Below are positions 50,492-60,048 of a stretch of 64,000 bases of DNA, in pieces. Within the stretch, counting starts at the first letter, position 1; each line of letters opens with the position of its first letter. A program made the translations under genes and the position numbers. Under the pieces are notes generated by a model. It was not told where the DNA came from. It saw only the letters and a program-made list of their open reading frames with translations, and made no database searches. Source of the DNA: Pseudomonas entomophila L48 (GTDB taxonomy: Bacteria; Pseudomonadota; Gammaproteobacteria; Pseudomonadales; Pseudomonadaceae); assembly GCF_000026105.1 (NCBI RefSeq), contig NC_008027.1, positions 1,566,001 to 1,630,000 of the forward strand. Reading direction: 5' to 3'.

Positions 50492-52639
50492 TCAGAAACT
50501 GACGGAAGCCGATAGCCGAGCGGTACGCGGCGCGCCCTGGAACAGGTAGTTGTCACCCAGGTAATCCCCCACGTCGCGCCAGTAGCGCTTGTCGAAGACG
50601 TTGTCCACGGTCAGCCGCAACACCGTGTCGTAACCGCCGATGCGGGTACGGTAGCGGCTGCCGATATCGAACACGGTGTAGCCGCCGACTTCGACATTAC
50701 CTGCCTGGCTGGCGTACTTGCTGGCGCTGTAGCGCGCACCACCGAGCAGGGCCAGGCCGGGCACGGGCAGGGCATAGTCGGCGTGCACGGCGGCGCGCAG
50801 GCGAGGAACGTTGATCGCCTGGTGGCCTTCGTAGGCGTCGGTACCGCTGTTCTGCACGCGCGCGCGGATCGCCGCGGCGCTGGCCTGGATCTGCAGGTTG
50901 GAGGTCACCTGGCCGCTGGCGCCCAGTTCCAGGCCGGTATTCTTCTGTTGGCCCTGTTGCACGAATGTTGGGTCGGCGTTTTCTTCCAGGCGGGAATATT
51001 GGTAGGCCTGGCGAATCTGGAACAGCGCCGCACTGAAGCTCATGCCCTGCCAGTCACGCTTGATGCCGACTTCCAGTTGCCGAGACAGCGTGGGTGCCAG
51101 GATCTCGAACTTGTTGCTGGCGAACCAGGGCGCGGTGCCGCCTGCGGACAGACCTTTCGAATAGCTGGCATAGAGGGTGGTGTCCGGTTGTGGCTTGTAG
51201 ATCAACGCGGCATTGGGCAGCAGTTGGTACTGCTGGGTGTGGCGGGTGACAGCGCCGGTCTGGTCCCAGGTCTTTTCGTCCAGGCGCACTTCGCGGGCGC
51301 CGAGCACGGCTTGCCAGTTTTCGTTGAAGGTGATGCGGTCACTGAGGAACAGGCCATACTGGCGGCTGTCCAGGCGCCGTTCGCTATGGCCCAGCGGCTT
51401 GTCGGACGGTGCCAGCGCAGGCGCACCGGTGTAGATGTTGCCGGGATGGTCGGCGTCGAGCAGCTCGTTGAAGGTCGGGCGCTGATCGAGCGTGCGCCGC
51501 TGGGCGCTGGTGCCCACGGTCAATTCGTGACCGACGCCGAGCGCGTCGAAGCGTCCATCGAGCATGGCCTGGGCCTCGTCGATGCGGCGGGTGTCATCAG
51601 GGCTGCGGAAATCGTAGATATCGTAATCGCCGTTCGGGCTGAAGTGCGAGGCCCATCCGCCGTTGCTGCCCCAGGCAAACGCACTGTAATCATCGATCAC
51701 CACCTTGCTGCGCGAAGCGCTGAGGGTGCCGTTCCAGGTGTCGTTGAACCGGTACTTGAAGCGACCACCCAGATTCAGCGAATCGTTCTGCACCGGCTTT
51801 GCCCATGATTGCCAGGCCAGGTGGTCCTTGGGGTCGACGCCATGGGGCAGCTGGGTGCCGCCGAGCAACTGGTAGCCTGGCACCGAATACTGCTCGCGGT
51901 GCTGGTACTCGGCGTCCAGCTCAAGCACGGCATCCGGATTGATCTGCCAGTCGAAAGCCAAAGAGGCGAAGTCGCGCTTGCCGTCGGCGTGGTCGACGTA
52001 CGAACGGATATCTTCATGGGCCAGGTTGGCGCGCAAGCCGAACTGGCGCTCGGCGCCGAACCAGCCGCCCAGGTCGGTGGCCAGGTAGCGTTCGCCTTGC
52101 TCGTTGCTCGAGACGCTGACGCTGCGCACGTCTTCCGGGCGCTTGGTCACGTAGTTGACCAGGCCGCCGGGCTCCGACATGCCGCTCTGCAGCCCGGAGA
52201 GCCCCTTGAGCAGCTCGACCTGCTGCTTGTTCTCCAGCGCCACATTCTGTTCGCCGGCGATGGTCTGGCCGTTGATCCTGTAGCTACTGGCGGCGTTGAG
52301 CTCGAAGCCGCGCACGTTGAAGTTCTCGTAATAGCCGACCGGGGCGTAGCTTTCGCCCACCGAGGCGTCGCTTTGCAGCACTTCGCTCAACTTGCGCACC
52401 TGGCGGTCGTCGAGCAGTTGGCGGTTGAACACGCTGACCGCGGCGGGGGTGTCCAGCAGCGGCGCGCTGTGCAGGCCGCCGACCTGGGCTTCGCGCGCCT
52501 GGTAGCCCTCATTGCCGTAGACCTCCGAGACACGCACGGGGGCCAGGGTCACGCTGTCGGCGGACAGGCCCTGGCCACTGTGCAGGGCAAGGCCGAGGCT
52601 GAGCAGCCCGAGGGGCAGGCGAGGGCGAAGCGGGGTCAT
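50492..52639 (-). CDS. TonB-dependent siderophore receptor
   Basis: A 715-residue outer-membrane receptor: signal peptide (about 1-27, LHSGQGLSA), plug domain with DTPAAVSVFNRQLLDDRQVRKL and NVRGFELNAA, then the 22-strand barrel ending in the Phe-terminal signature (RLSASVSF). It lacks the N-terminal signalling extension of FpvA/FecA-type receptors, so no cell-surface sigma signalling is expected. No Fur box is clear in the 120 bp upstream, which is unusual for such genes. The ATG at 52639 follows AAGGAG. The ligand cannot be told; no siderophore synthesis genes are in the window. Confidence 0.9.
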   Translation of the reverse strand: MTPLRPRLPLGLLSLGLALHSGQGLSADSVTLAPVRVSEVYGNEGYQAREAQVGGLHSAPLLDTPAAVSVFNRQLLDDRQVRKLSEVLQSDASVGESYAPVGYYENFNVRGFELNAASSYRINGQTIAGEQNVALENKQQVELLKGLSGLQSGMSEPGGLVNYVTKRPEDVRSVSVSSNEQGERYLATDLGGWFGAERQFGLRANLAHEDIRSYVDHADGKRDFASLAFDWQINPDAVLELDAEYQHREQYSVPGYQLLGGTQLPHGVDPKDHLAWQSWAKPVQNDSLNLGGRFKYRFNDTWNGTLSASRSKVVIDDYSAFAWGSNGGWASHFSPNGDYDIYDFRSPDDTRRIDEAQAMLDGRFDALGVGHELTVGTSAQRRTLDQRPTFNELLDADHPGNIYTGAPALAPSDKPLGHSERRLDSRQYGLFLSDRITFNENWQAVLGAREVRLDEKTWDQTGAVTRHTQQYQLLPNAALIYKPQPDTTLYASYSKGLSAGGTAPWFASNKFEILAPTLSRQLEVGIKRDWQGMSFSAALFQIRQAYQYSRLEENADPTFVQQGQQKNTGLELGASGQVTSNLQIQASAAAIRARVQNSGTDAYEGHQAINVPRLRAAVHADYALPVPGLALLGGARYSASKYASQAGNVEVGGYTVFDIGSRYRTRIGGYDTVLRLTVDNVFDKRYWRDVGDYLGDNYLFQGAPRTARLSASVSF

Positions 52640-52773
52640 GCAAGGCTCCTTGGAAGGCGGGCGCGCCGTTAGCGGGCGGCGGCTGTCAGGCAGGCAAAAG
52701 GGCGCCATGGTAGCAGGCTGCCAAGCATGGGATTCGATGTTTCAGGGGAATGACCATACGACTGAGACGAATT

Positions 52774-52860
52774 CTGTAGGAGCGGCTTTAGCCGCGATGC
52801 AGGCAACGCGGTGCCCAGCACCCGCTTTGCGGGTGATCGCGGCTGAAGCCGCTCCTACAG
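52774..52860. repeat. REP-like pair, GTAGGAGCGGCTT type
   Basis: CTGTAGGAGCGGCTTTAGCC on the left is mirrored by GGCTGAAGCCGCTCCTACAG on the right, in the region upstream of the TonB receptor gene. Confidence 0.87.
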
Positions 52861-52916
52861 ATGTGTCTGCCGTACCTGTGGGCGTTACGTTCAGAACGAA
52901 CGAAGCGGGGGCTGAT

Positions 52917-53294
52917 TCAGGCCGCAGCCGGACGCTGATGCTTGCGCCAGTTGTCGTCGATCTTCGACCAGGTCTTGCCATCGGTGATGGCCATCAGCTT
53001 GCGCCCATCCTTGAACGTGGCGACGAAGGTGACTTCGTCTTCCTTGCCGCCGAGCAGGAGCCCGGCGAGCAGGCCGACCGGGCCGGCCACCAGCGCCCCG
53101 GCCACGCCCCAACCCAGGGCGCTGCCCAGGCTGCGGGTCGATTCGAGGTTGGCCAACCTCAGGTCCTTGATGCGGGTGAGTGAAATGCGCTCGCCCGGCG
53201 AGGGGCTGCGTGGGGTCTTGAGTGTGAGCGCTCCATTGCGATACTCGCCTTCACCTTGCAAGAAATCGCCGGATTGCACCGTGAGTCTTGTCAT
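52917..53294 (-). CDS. Hypothetical protein with glycine-rich hydrophobic segment
   Basis: A 125-residue protein of unknown function that starts MTRLTVQSGDFLQGEGEYRN. A central hydrophobic Gly/Ala stretch (about 56-82: SALGWGVAGALVAGPVGLLAGLLLGG in part) could insert in a membrane; both sides look like beta-rich or PH-like modules (VTFVATFKDGRKLMAI). It ends QRPAAA. The ATG at 53294 is preceded by CAGGACGAC, a modest site. It is divergent from aprA, facing the shared 443-bp region. Confidence 0.62.
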   Translation of the reverse strand: MTRLTVQSGDFLQGEGEYRNGALTLKTPRSPSPGERISLTRIKDLRLANLESTRSLGSALGWGVAGALVAGPVGLLAGLLLGGKEDEVTFVATFKDGRKLMAITDGKTWSKIDDNWRKHQRPAAA

Positions 53295-53737
53295 TGTGTC
53301 GTCCTGTCAGGGAGGGGCTGTGACCAACGCCTACTGAGCGCCAGGGTCACTGACAAGTCAACGGTCAGGCGACGGAGGGTCATGTGGCGAGTTGTCTCGT
53401 AGTCAAGCGCCTAGAACGAAGCGACGTGGGCAATGTTCACCCGAAAGTCGCGTTTTCGAAAGTAAACTTCGATTCGGTGACTAAATAGTCACCCATTCAT
53501 TAACAGGACTAATGGTTGTATCAGTGCGGCCCCGTAGAGCGCAGGTCTGGAAAAAAAGTGCGGATCAGTGACCGTGTTCGAAAACGAAAAAATGACGCCA
53601 AAAAGGGCTGGACAGGAAGTTTCCATATGTGTCAGTTTTTTTGCGCCGCATAAAGGCGAGTGACAGGACGCTCTCGCCAAGTTGAGAAACTCCTGTCTGA
53701 CATCAACTGCTTTTTTGTAAACAAGGAAGTAATCTGC
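53295..53737. other. Upstream region of aprA
   Basis: No gene is seen in these 443 bp. Besides the palindrome at 53476-53493, the inverted repeat TCGAA/TTCGA flanks AGTAAAC at about 53455-53471, and CGAAAGT is repeated nearby. AT content rises from 53400 onward. The Shine-Dalgarno AAGGAAG is 8 nt before the aprA ATG. I could not define the -10/-35 with certainty. Confidence 0.45.
53476..53493. promoter_or_regulatory. Perfect 18-bp palindrome upstream of aprA
   Basis: GGTGACTA (53476-53483) and TAGTCACC (53486-53493) form perfect 8-bp arms around a central AA, 245 bp upstream of the aprA start and 182 bp from the divergent gene. Its exact symmetry and setting suggest an operator for a dimeric regulator of the TetR or MarR kind; the regulator is unknown. 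Confidence 0.55.
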
Positions 53738-55195
53738 ATGTCGAAAGTCAAAGAAAGCGCTATTGTTTCGGCTACGTCCGCACTGCAACCGCAGGGGCCG
53801 AGCTCTTCCTATGGTCTGATCAATAGCTTTGCCCACCAGTACGATCGCGGTGGCGCGAACGTCAATGGCAAACCTTCGTACACGGTCGACCAGGCTGCCA
53901 ACTATCTGCTGCGTGACGGCGCCGCCTGGAAAGACCTGAACAAGGACGGCACCATCAGCCTCTCCTACACCTTCCTGACCAAGGCACCTTCTGACTTCTA
54001 CAGCCGTGGACTGGGCACGTTCAGCCAGTTCAGCGACCTGCAGAAAGGCCAGGCCAAACTCGCCATGCAGTCCTGGGCGGACGTGGCCAAGGTGACCTTT
54101 ACGGAAGCTGCGTCGGGCGGCGACGGTCACATGACCTTCGGCAACTTCAGCGCCAGCAACGGTGGGGCGGCGTTCGCCTACCTGCCGTTCGACATGCCGG
54201 GTTCGCACAAGGGTGAATCCTGGTACCTGATCAACAGCAGCTACCAGGTCAACACCACCCCAGGCACCGGCAACTACGGGCGCCAGACCCTGACCCACGA
54301 GATCGGCCATGTACTCGGTCTGTCCCACCCCGGCGACTACAACGCCGGCGAGGGCAACCCGACCTACAGGGACGCCACGTACGCTCAGGACACCCGTGGC
54401 TACAGCGTGATGAGCTACTGGAGCGAGAGCAATACCGGCCAGAACTTCGTCAAGGCCGGTGGCCAGTACTACGCTTCGGCGCCGCTCATGGACGATATCG
54501 CGGCCATCCAGAAGCTGTACGGTGCCAACTACGCGACGCGCTCCGGCGACACCGTGTATGGCTTCAACTCCAACGCGGATCGTGACTTCTACTCGGCCAC
54601 TTCGTCTTCGTCGAAGCTGGTCTTCTCGGTGTGGGATGGTGGCGGCAACGACACCTTCGACTTCTCTGGGTTCACCCAGAACCAGAAGATCAACCTCAAT
54701 GAGACCTCGTTCTCCGATGTTGGTGGCATGATCGGTAACGTGTCCATCGCCAAGGGCGTGACCATCGAAAACGCCTTTGGTGGTTCGGGCAACGACCTGC
54801 TGATCGGCAACGCGCTGGCTAACGTGCTCAAGGGTGGTGCCGGCAACGACATCATCTACGGCGGTGGCGGTGCCGACCAACTGTGGGGCGGCACTGGCGC
54901 GGACACCTTCGTGTTTGGCGCTATCAGCGATTCCACCAAGGCCGCGCCGGACCGGATCATGGACTTCACCTCGGGTCAGGACAAGATCGACCTGTCGGCG
55001 ATTTCCGCGTTCGCCGTGAACAAGCTGCCGCTGCAGTTCGTCAACGCCTTCACCGGCCATGCCGGCGAGGCGGTGCTGAGCTACGACCAGGGTACCAACC
55101 TGGGCAGCCTGTCCATCGACTTCACCGGAAACAGCTCGGCTGACTTCCTGGTGACCACCGTTGGCCAGGCCGCTGTCACCGACATCGTGGTCTGA
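53738..55195 (+). CDS. aprA: Serralysin-family alkaline metalloprotease
   Basis: A secreted zinc protease of 485 residues. The [12 protein letters not shown] motif (His187, Glu188, His191, His197) and Met-turn SVMSYW (Met225, Tyr227) define a serralysin. Calcium-binding RTX repeats ([30 protein letters not shown]) cover about 348-386, and the C-terminus ends DIVV, the type I secretion signal. There is no Sec signal peptide; a short propeptide (about 1-20) is expected. The gene cluster aprA-inh-aprD-aprE-aprF follows. AprA is a virulence factor in P. entomophila and P. aeruginosa; here that is inference. Well separated from neighbours by its own regulatory region. Confidence 0.97.
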   Translation: MSKVKESAIVSATSALQPQGPSSSYGLINSFAHQYDRGGANVNGKPSYTVDQAANYLLRDGAAWKDLNKDGTISLSYTFLTKAPSDFYSRGLGTFSQFSDLQKGQAKLAMQSWADVAKVTFTEAASGGDGHMTFGNFSASNGGAAFAYLPFDMPGSHKGESWYLINSSYQVNTTPGTGNYGRQTLTHEIGHVLGLSHPGDYNAGEGNPTYRDATYAQDTRGYSVMSYWSESNTGQNFVKAGGQYYASAPLMDDIAAIQKLYGANYATRSGDTVYGFNSNADRDFYSATSSSSKLVFSVWDGGGNDTFDFSGFTQNQKINLNETSFSDVGGMIGNVSIAKGVTIENAFGGSGNDLLIGNALANVLKGGAGNDIIYGGGGADQLWGGTGADTFVFGAISDSTKAAPDRIMDFTSGQDKIDLSAISAFAVNKLPLQFVNAFTGHAGEAVLSYDQGTNLGSLSIDFTGNSSADFLVTTVGQAAVTDIVV

Positions 55196-55202
55196 TGTAC
55201 GT

Positions 55203-55229
55203 GGGGCGGCGCGCAAGCGTCGCCCCTTC
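55203..55229 (+). terminator. Stable hairpin between aprA and inh
   Basis: GGGGCG (55203-55208) pairs with CGCCCC (55221-55226), extended by GCGC/GCGT pairing (one G-T) around a GCAA tetraloop at 55213-55216. The tail (TTCT) is weak, so this is likely a partial terminator or mRNA-stability element that would lower inhibitor and secretion-gene expression relative to the protease. Confidence 0.5.
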
Positions 55230-55247
55230 TGCCGACGAGGTCGACGG

Positions 55248-55625
55248 ATGCGAACGTTGCAACGAATCATCGCGCTGGCCGCGATCCCATTGATGTTGAT
55301 GACCGAGGTAGGTATGGCGAGCAGCCTGCTACTCCCCAACGCCGCGCAACTGGCCGGGCGTTGGCAGCTTTACCCCGAACAACAAAAAGCACAGGCCTGC
55401 GACCTGCGCCTGGGCGCCAGCGAAGGCAAGCTGGACGGCGACCTGGAATGTGCCGAGCGCCTGCTGGGCCTGCGCCCCGGCAGCTGGCTGGTGACCCCCG
55501 ACACCCTGGCCCTGGTGGGCGGTGACGGCAGCACCGTGGTGCACTTCAGCCGCGAAGGCGCCCAGCGTTATGGCTGGACCACGCCAAGCGGTACCCAACT
55601 GGTGCTCGAGCGCCTGGACAATTAA
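55248..55625 (+). CDS. inh: Serralysin inhibitor (AprI/Inh family)
   Basis: A 125-residue periplasmic protein: signal peptide about 1-25 (ending VGMAS), then the AprI-type beta-barrel with N-terminal SSLLLPNAAQLAGRWQL, ACDLRLGASEGKL and LECAERLLGL (the two Cys likely form a disulfide). The mature N-terminus blocks the protease active site. It sits directly after aprA, which protects the periplasm against misdirected protease; this is known for AprI. The ATG at 55248 is 53 nt after the aprA stop, preceded by GACGAGG. Confidence 0.9.
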   Translation: MRTLQRIIALAAIPLMLMTEVGMASSLLLPNAAQLAGRWQLYPEQQKAQACDLRLGASEGKLDGDLECAERLLGLRPGSWLVTPDTLALVGGDGSTVVHFSREGAQRYGWTTPSGTQLVLERLDN

Positions 55626-55669
55626 ACCCGGCCCGGCACTTTCAGGTGGCCGGGTCAAAAGGGCGAAAC

Positions 55670-57391
55670 ATGAAACTACCGAGCAGGAAGCCCGGGGCGC
55701 CTTTGTGGGCAGCGCTCGGCGAACATAAGTCGACGTTGATCAGCGTTGGCTGTTTCACGGCCTTGATCAATATCCTGATGCTGGTGCCGTCCATTTATAT
55801 GCTTCAAGTGTACGACCGTGTACTGAGTTCGCAGAACACCACAACTTTGTGGGTACTCACTTTGATGGTCGTCGGCTTCTTTGTATATATCGGCGCACTC
55901 GAAGCCGTGCGCAGTTTCATTGTTATCCGGGTGGGCAACCAGCTGGAAAAAAGTTTCAACCTGAATGTCTACCGCGCCGCCTTCGAGCGCAACTTGCGCC
56001 ATCGCGATGGCGCGGCCGGGCAGGCCTTGGGCGACCTCACGCAACTGCGCCAGTTCGTCACCGGCCCTGCGTTGTTCGCCTTCTTCGATGCCCCGTGGTT
56101 CCCCATCTACCTGGCCGTTATCTTCGCTTTCAACGTCTGGCTTGGGGTCATGGCCACGGTCGGCGCGCTGCTGCTGATCGCCCTGGCAGTGCTCAACGAG
56201 CGCCTCACCCACAAGACCCTGGTCGAAGCCAGTGGCATCCAGCAGCAATCGACGCTGTTGGCCGGCAGCCAGTTGCAGAGCGCCGAGAGCATCCAGGCCA
56301 TGGGCATGCTCGCTGCCTTGCGCCGGCGTTGGTTCGACCTGCACGGGCGCTTCCTCGACCTGCAGAACAAGGCCAGCGACACCTCGGCGGTGATCACCGC
56401 CACCAGCAAGGGCCTGCGCCTGTGCCTGCAATCGCTGGTGCTGGGCCTGGGTGCCCTGCTGGTGATCGAGGGGCAGATGACCCCGGGCATGATGATCGCT
56501 GGTTCCATCTTGATGGGCAGGGTGCTTGCTCCGATTGACCAACTGATCGCCGTATGGAAGCAGTGGAGTGGCGCCCAGCTGGCCTACCAGCGCCTGGACA
56601 GCCTGCTGCGCGAGCACCCCGAAGCGCCTGTGCCGATGCCGCTGCCGACGCCGACCGGGCAGTTGACCGTGGAGCAGATGAGCGCCGCGCCCCCCGGACG
56701 AACCCAGGCCACCTTGCAGCAAGTGCATTTCCAGCTTGAGCCCGGCGAATTGCTGGGTGTGCTCGGTGCCTCGGGCTCCGGCAAGTCGACCTTGGCCAAA
56801 GTTCTGGTGGGCGTCTGGCCTACCTTGGGTGGGCATGTGCGCCTGGATGGCGCCGAGCTTGATCAATGGGACCGTGAGGCCCTGGGCCCGCACATCGGCT
56901 ACCTGCCGCAGAACATCGAACTGCTGCGGGGCAGCATCGCCGAGAACATCGCCCGCTTTGGCGAGCTGGACGGTCACAAGGTGGTCGAGGCGGCGCGTCT
57001 GGCGGGGGTGCATGAGTTGATCCTGCGCCTGCCCAAGGGCTACGACACGCGCCTGGGCGAAGACGGCGGCGACCTCTCCGGTGGCCAGAAGCAGCGTATC
57101 GCCCTGGCCCGGGCGTTGTACGGCAACCCGTGCCTGATCGTGCTCGACGAACCCAACTCCAACCTCGACAGCCCCGGTGAGGCGGCCCTGGCCAACGCCA
57201 TCCTCCAGCTCAAGGCCCTGGGCCGCACCGTGGTGCTGGTGACCCACCGTAGCTCGGCGCTGAGCCAGGCCGACAAGCTGCTGGTGATGAACGAAGGGCG
57301 CATGCAGGGCTTCGGCCCGGCGCGCGACATTCTCCACGCGCTCGGCCAGGCGCCGGCGCAACGACCGCTGCAGGCCGGAGGTGGCGCATGA
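55670..57391 (+). CDS. aprD: Type I secretion ABC transporter AprD
   Basis: Inner-membrane ATPase of the AprDEF exporter, 573 residues. Membrane domain with about six helices (20-300), then an ATPase domain: Walker A GASGSGKST (about 368-376), signature LSGGQKQRIALARALYG (about 473-489) and Walker B CLIVLDEPNSNLD. This layout matches PrtD/AprD. The ATG at 55670 fits the family N-terminus; upstream in-frame codons run back to 55646. It overlaps aprE by ATGA. Confidence 0.95.
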   Translation: MKLPSRKPGAPLWAALGEHKSTLISVGCFTALINILMLVPSIYMLQVYDRVLSSQNTTTLWVLTLMVVGFFVYIGALEAVRSFIVIRVGNQLEKSFNLNVYRAAFERNLRHRDGAAGQALGDLTQLRQFVTGPALFAFFDAPWFPIYLAVIFAFNVWLGVMATVGALLLIALAVLNERLTHKTLVEASGIQQQSTLLAGSQLQSAESIQAMGMLAALRRRWFDLHGRFLDLQNKASDTSAVITATSKGLRLCLQSLVLGLGALLVIEGQMTPGMMIAGSILMGRVLAPIDQLIAVWKQWSGAQLAYQRLDSLLREHPEAPVPMPLPTPTGQLTVEQMSAAPPGRTQATLQQVHFQLEPGELLGVLGASGSGKSTLAKVLVGVWPTLGGHVRLDGAELDQWDREALGPHIGYLPQNIELLRGSIAENIARFGELDGHKVVEAARLAGVHELILRLPKGYDTRLGEDGGDLSGGQKQRIALARALYGNPCLIVLDEPNSNLDSPGEAALANAILQLKALGRTVVLVTHRSSALSQADKLLVMNEGRMQGFGPARDILHALGQAPAQRPLQAGGGA

Positions 57392-58680
57392 GCCGGCATG
57401 AACGTGATGCGCGCTTCCATGTGCGCCTGGGCTGGGTGCTGACACTGGTCGGTTTCGGTGGCTTCATGGCCTGGGCCAGCCTGGCCCCGCTCGACCAGGG
57501 GGTGCCGGTACAGGGCACCGTGGTGGTCTCGGGCAAGCGCAAGGCGGTGCAGTCCATGGCCGGTGGCGTGGTCAGCCGGATCCTGGTGAGCGAAGGGCAG
57601 CAGGTGCGCCAGGGCGAGCCGCTGTTCCGCCTCGACCGTACCCAGGTGCAGGCCGATGTCGACGCGTTGCAGGCCCAGTACCGCATGACCCGCGCCAGCC
57701 TGGCGCGCTGGCAGAGCGAGCGCGACAACCTCGCGCAGGTGCAGTTTCCCACCGACCTGGTCGAGGATGCCGATGCCAAGCTCGGCCTGATCCTCGAAGG
57801 CCAGCGCCAGCTGTTCGACAGCCGCCGCCAGGCCCAGGCCCGGGAGCAGGGCGCCTTGTCTGCCAGCATCGACGGCTCCCAGGCCCAGCTGGCCGGCATG
57901 CGCCGTGCCCGCAGCGACCTGCAGGCCCAGGCCGACTCGTTGCGCGAACAGCTGGACAACCTGCGCCCGCTGGCCGGCGACGGCTACATCCCGCGCAACC
58001 GCGTGCTGGAGTACCAGCGCCAGCTGTCCCAGGTGCAGCGCGACCTGGCGCAGAACGCCGGCGAGAGCGCGCGGCTGGAACAGGTGATCGTCGAGTCGCG
58101 GCTGAACCTTCAGCAGCGCCGTGAGGAATACCAGAAAGAAGTGCGCACGCAGCTGGCCGAGGCCCAGGTCAAGGCCGCCACCCTGGAGCAGCAGCTCAAC
58201 TCGGCGCGCTTCGAGTTGCAGCACAGCGAGATCCAGGCGCCGGCCGATGGCATCGCGGTCAACCTTGGCGTGCACACCGAAGGCGCCGTCGTGCGTCCCG
58301 GCGACACGTTGCTGGAGATCGTGCCCCAGGGTACCGCGCTGGAGGTGGAAGGGCGCCTGCCGGTCAACCTGGTGGACAAGGTCGCACCGCAACTGCCGGT
58401 GGACATCCTGTTCACCGCTTTCAACCAGAACCGCACACCGCGGGTCACGGGGGAGGTGGCGCTGGTATCTGCCGACCAGTTGATCGACGAGCGCAGTGGC
58501 CAGCCGTACTACGTGTTGCGCAGCACCGTCAGCGAAGAAGCGCTGGCGCGCCTGCAAGGGCTGGCGATCCGCCCTGGCATGCCGGCGGAGCTGTTCGTGC
58601 GCACCGGCGAGCGTTCGCTGCTCAACTACCTGTTCAAACCCCTGCTCGACCGTGCAGGCACTGCTTTGACCGAACAATAA
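57388..58680 (+). CDS. aprE: Type I secretion membrane fusion protein AprE
   Basis: Periplasmic adaptor linking AprD to AprF, 430 residues. A short cytoplasmic N-terminus and one membrane helix (about 12-33) precede a barrel-sandwich/lipoyl-like segment (VQGTVVVSGKRKAVQSMAGG), a long coiled coil (about 90-270, including RARSDLQAQADSLREQLDNL) and a C-terminal beta domain (SARFELQHSEIQAPADGIAV onward). The order matches HlyD-type PrtE/AprE. It is overlapped with aprD and followed by aprF after 10 nt. Confidence 0.95.
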   Translation: MSRHERDARFHVRLGWVLTLVGFGGFMAWASLAPLDQGVPVQGTVVVSGKRKAVQSMAGGVVSRILVSEGQQVRQGEPLFRLDRTQVQADVDALQAQYRMTRASLARWQSERDNLAQVQFPTDLVEDADAKLGLILEGQRQLFDSRRQAQAREQGALSASIDGSQAQLAGMRRARSDLQAQADSLREQLDNLRPLAGDGYIPRNRVLEYQRQLSQVQRDLAQNAGESARLEQVIVESRLNLQQRREEYQKEVRTQLAEAQVKAATLEQQLNSARFELQHSEIQAPADGIAVNLGVHTEGAVVRPGDTLLEIVPQGTALEVEGRLPVNLVDKVAPQLPVDILFTAFNQNRTPRVTGEVALVSADQLIDERSGQPYYVLRSTVSEEALARLQGLAIRPGMPAELFVRTGERSLLNYLFKPLLDRAGTALTEQ

Positions 58681-58690
58681 GGACCGCCCA

Positions 58691-60040
58691 GTGAAGAAGT
58701 TCCCACTGATCGGGCTGCTGGCCGCCTGTGCCTGGCTGCCGGTGGCTGCCCAGGCGGCCATGGGGCCGTTCCAGATCTACGAGCAGGCGCTGCGCCGCGA
58801 CCCGACCTACCTGGCCGCGTTCAAGGCCCAGCAGGCCGGCCAGGAATACCGCGCCATCGGCCGCGCCGGCCTGTTGCCGACCCTGAACTACAACTACAAC
58901 AAGGGCCGCAACGACTCCAAGGTGAAGTACCTGGGGGATTCGCGTCGCCAGGAAGAGGACCGCAACTACAACAGCATGGGCTCCAGTTTCATCCTCCAGC
59001 AGCCGCTGTTCGACTACGAAGCCTATTCGGCCTACCGCAAGGGCGTGGCCCAGGCGCTGTTCGCCGACGAAACCTTCCGCGACCAGAGCCAGCAGTTGTT
59101 GGTGCGGGTGATGACCAGCTACACCCAGGCATTGTTCGCCGAGGACCAGATCGGCATCAGCGTGGCCAGCAAGCAGGCCTACCGCCAGCAGTTCCAGCAG
59201 AACCAGCGGCTGTTCGACGCAGGCGAGGGGACCCGCACCGACATCCTCGAAGCCCAGGCTCGCTACGAGCTGGCCGATGCCGAGGAGATCCAGGCGCGCA
59301 ACAACCAGGATGCCGCCCTGCGCGAACTGGGCGCGCTGATCGGCGAACCGGCCGTGCGGGTCGAGGACCTGGCGCCGCTGCGTGTCGGTTTTGCCCTGCC
59401 GATGGTCGATCCGACCGGTTACGGTGCCTGGCAGGAACGTGCCCTGGCCAACAACCCGCAACTGGCCTCGTCACGCCAGGCCCTGGATGTGGCGCGCTAC
59501 GAAGTGGAGCGCAACCGTGCCGGGCACTTGCCCAGGGTCACGGCCTTCGCCACCTCGCGGCGCCAGGAGTCGGACAGTGGCAACACCTACAACCAGCGCT
59601 ACGACACCAACACCGTGGGGATCGAGGTCAGCGTGCCGATCTTCGCTGGCGGCGGGGTGTCGGCCTCGACGCGCCAGGCCAGCCGGCATCTGGAACAGGC
59701 CGAGTACGAGCTGGACGGGCAGACCCGCAGCACCCTGATCGAGCTGCGCAAGCAGTACAACGCCTGCGAGTCCGGCGCCAGCCGCCTGCGCGCCTATGAG
59801 CGGGCGCTGGTAGCGGCCGAGGCGCTGGTGGTGTCGACCCGCAAGAGCGTGCAGGGCGGCGAGCGGGTCAACCTGGACGTGCTCAATGCCGAGCAGCAGC
59901 TGGCCACCACCCGGCGCGACCTGGCCCAGGCGCGGTATGACTACCTGCTGGCGTGGATCAAGCTGCACTACGAGGCGGGGGTGTTGAGCGAGACGCAGTT
60001 GGCGCGGGTGGATGAGGCGTTTCTAGGCGGCAAGTCCTGA
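58691..60040 (+). CDS. aprF: Type I secretion outer membrane protein AprF
   Basis: TolC-family outer-membrane channel of the protease exporter, 449 residues. It starts at GTG 58691 with signal peptide KKFPLIGLLAACAWLPVAAQA, then two repeated helical/strand units typical of TolC (RDPTYLAAFKAQQAG, NAGEGTRTDILEAQARYELADAEE in part, and RKSVQGGERVNLDVLNAEQQL). It is 10 nt after aprE, with TAAGGACC as ribosome-binding site, and ends the apr operon before a REP cluster. Confidence 0.94.
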   Translation: MKKFPLIGLLAACAWLPVAAQAAMGPFQIYEQALRRDPTYLAAFKAQQAGQEYRAIGRAGLLPTLNYNYNKGRNDSKVKYLGDSRRQEEDRNYNSMGSSFILQQPLFDYEAYSAYRKGVAQALFADETFRDQSQQLLVRVMTSYTQALFAEDQIGISVASKQAYRQQFQQNQRLFDAGEGTRTDILEAQARYELADAEEIQARNNQDAALRELGALIGEPAVRVEDLAPLRVGFALPMVDPTGYGAWQERALANNPQLASSRQALDVARYEVERNRAGHLPRVTAFATSRRQESDSGNTYNQRYDTNTVGIEVSVPIFAGGGVSASTRQASRHLEQAEYELDGQTRSTLIELRKQYNACESGASRLRAYERALVAAEALVVSTRKSVQGGERVNLDVLNAEQQLATTRRDLAQARYDYLLAWIKLHYEAGVLSETQLARVDEAFLGGKS

Positions 60041-60048
60041 AAGGGAGC

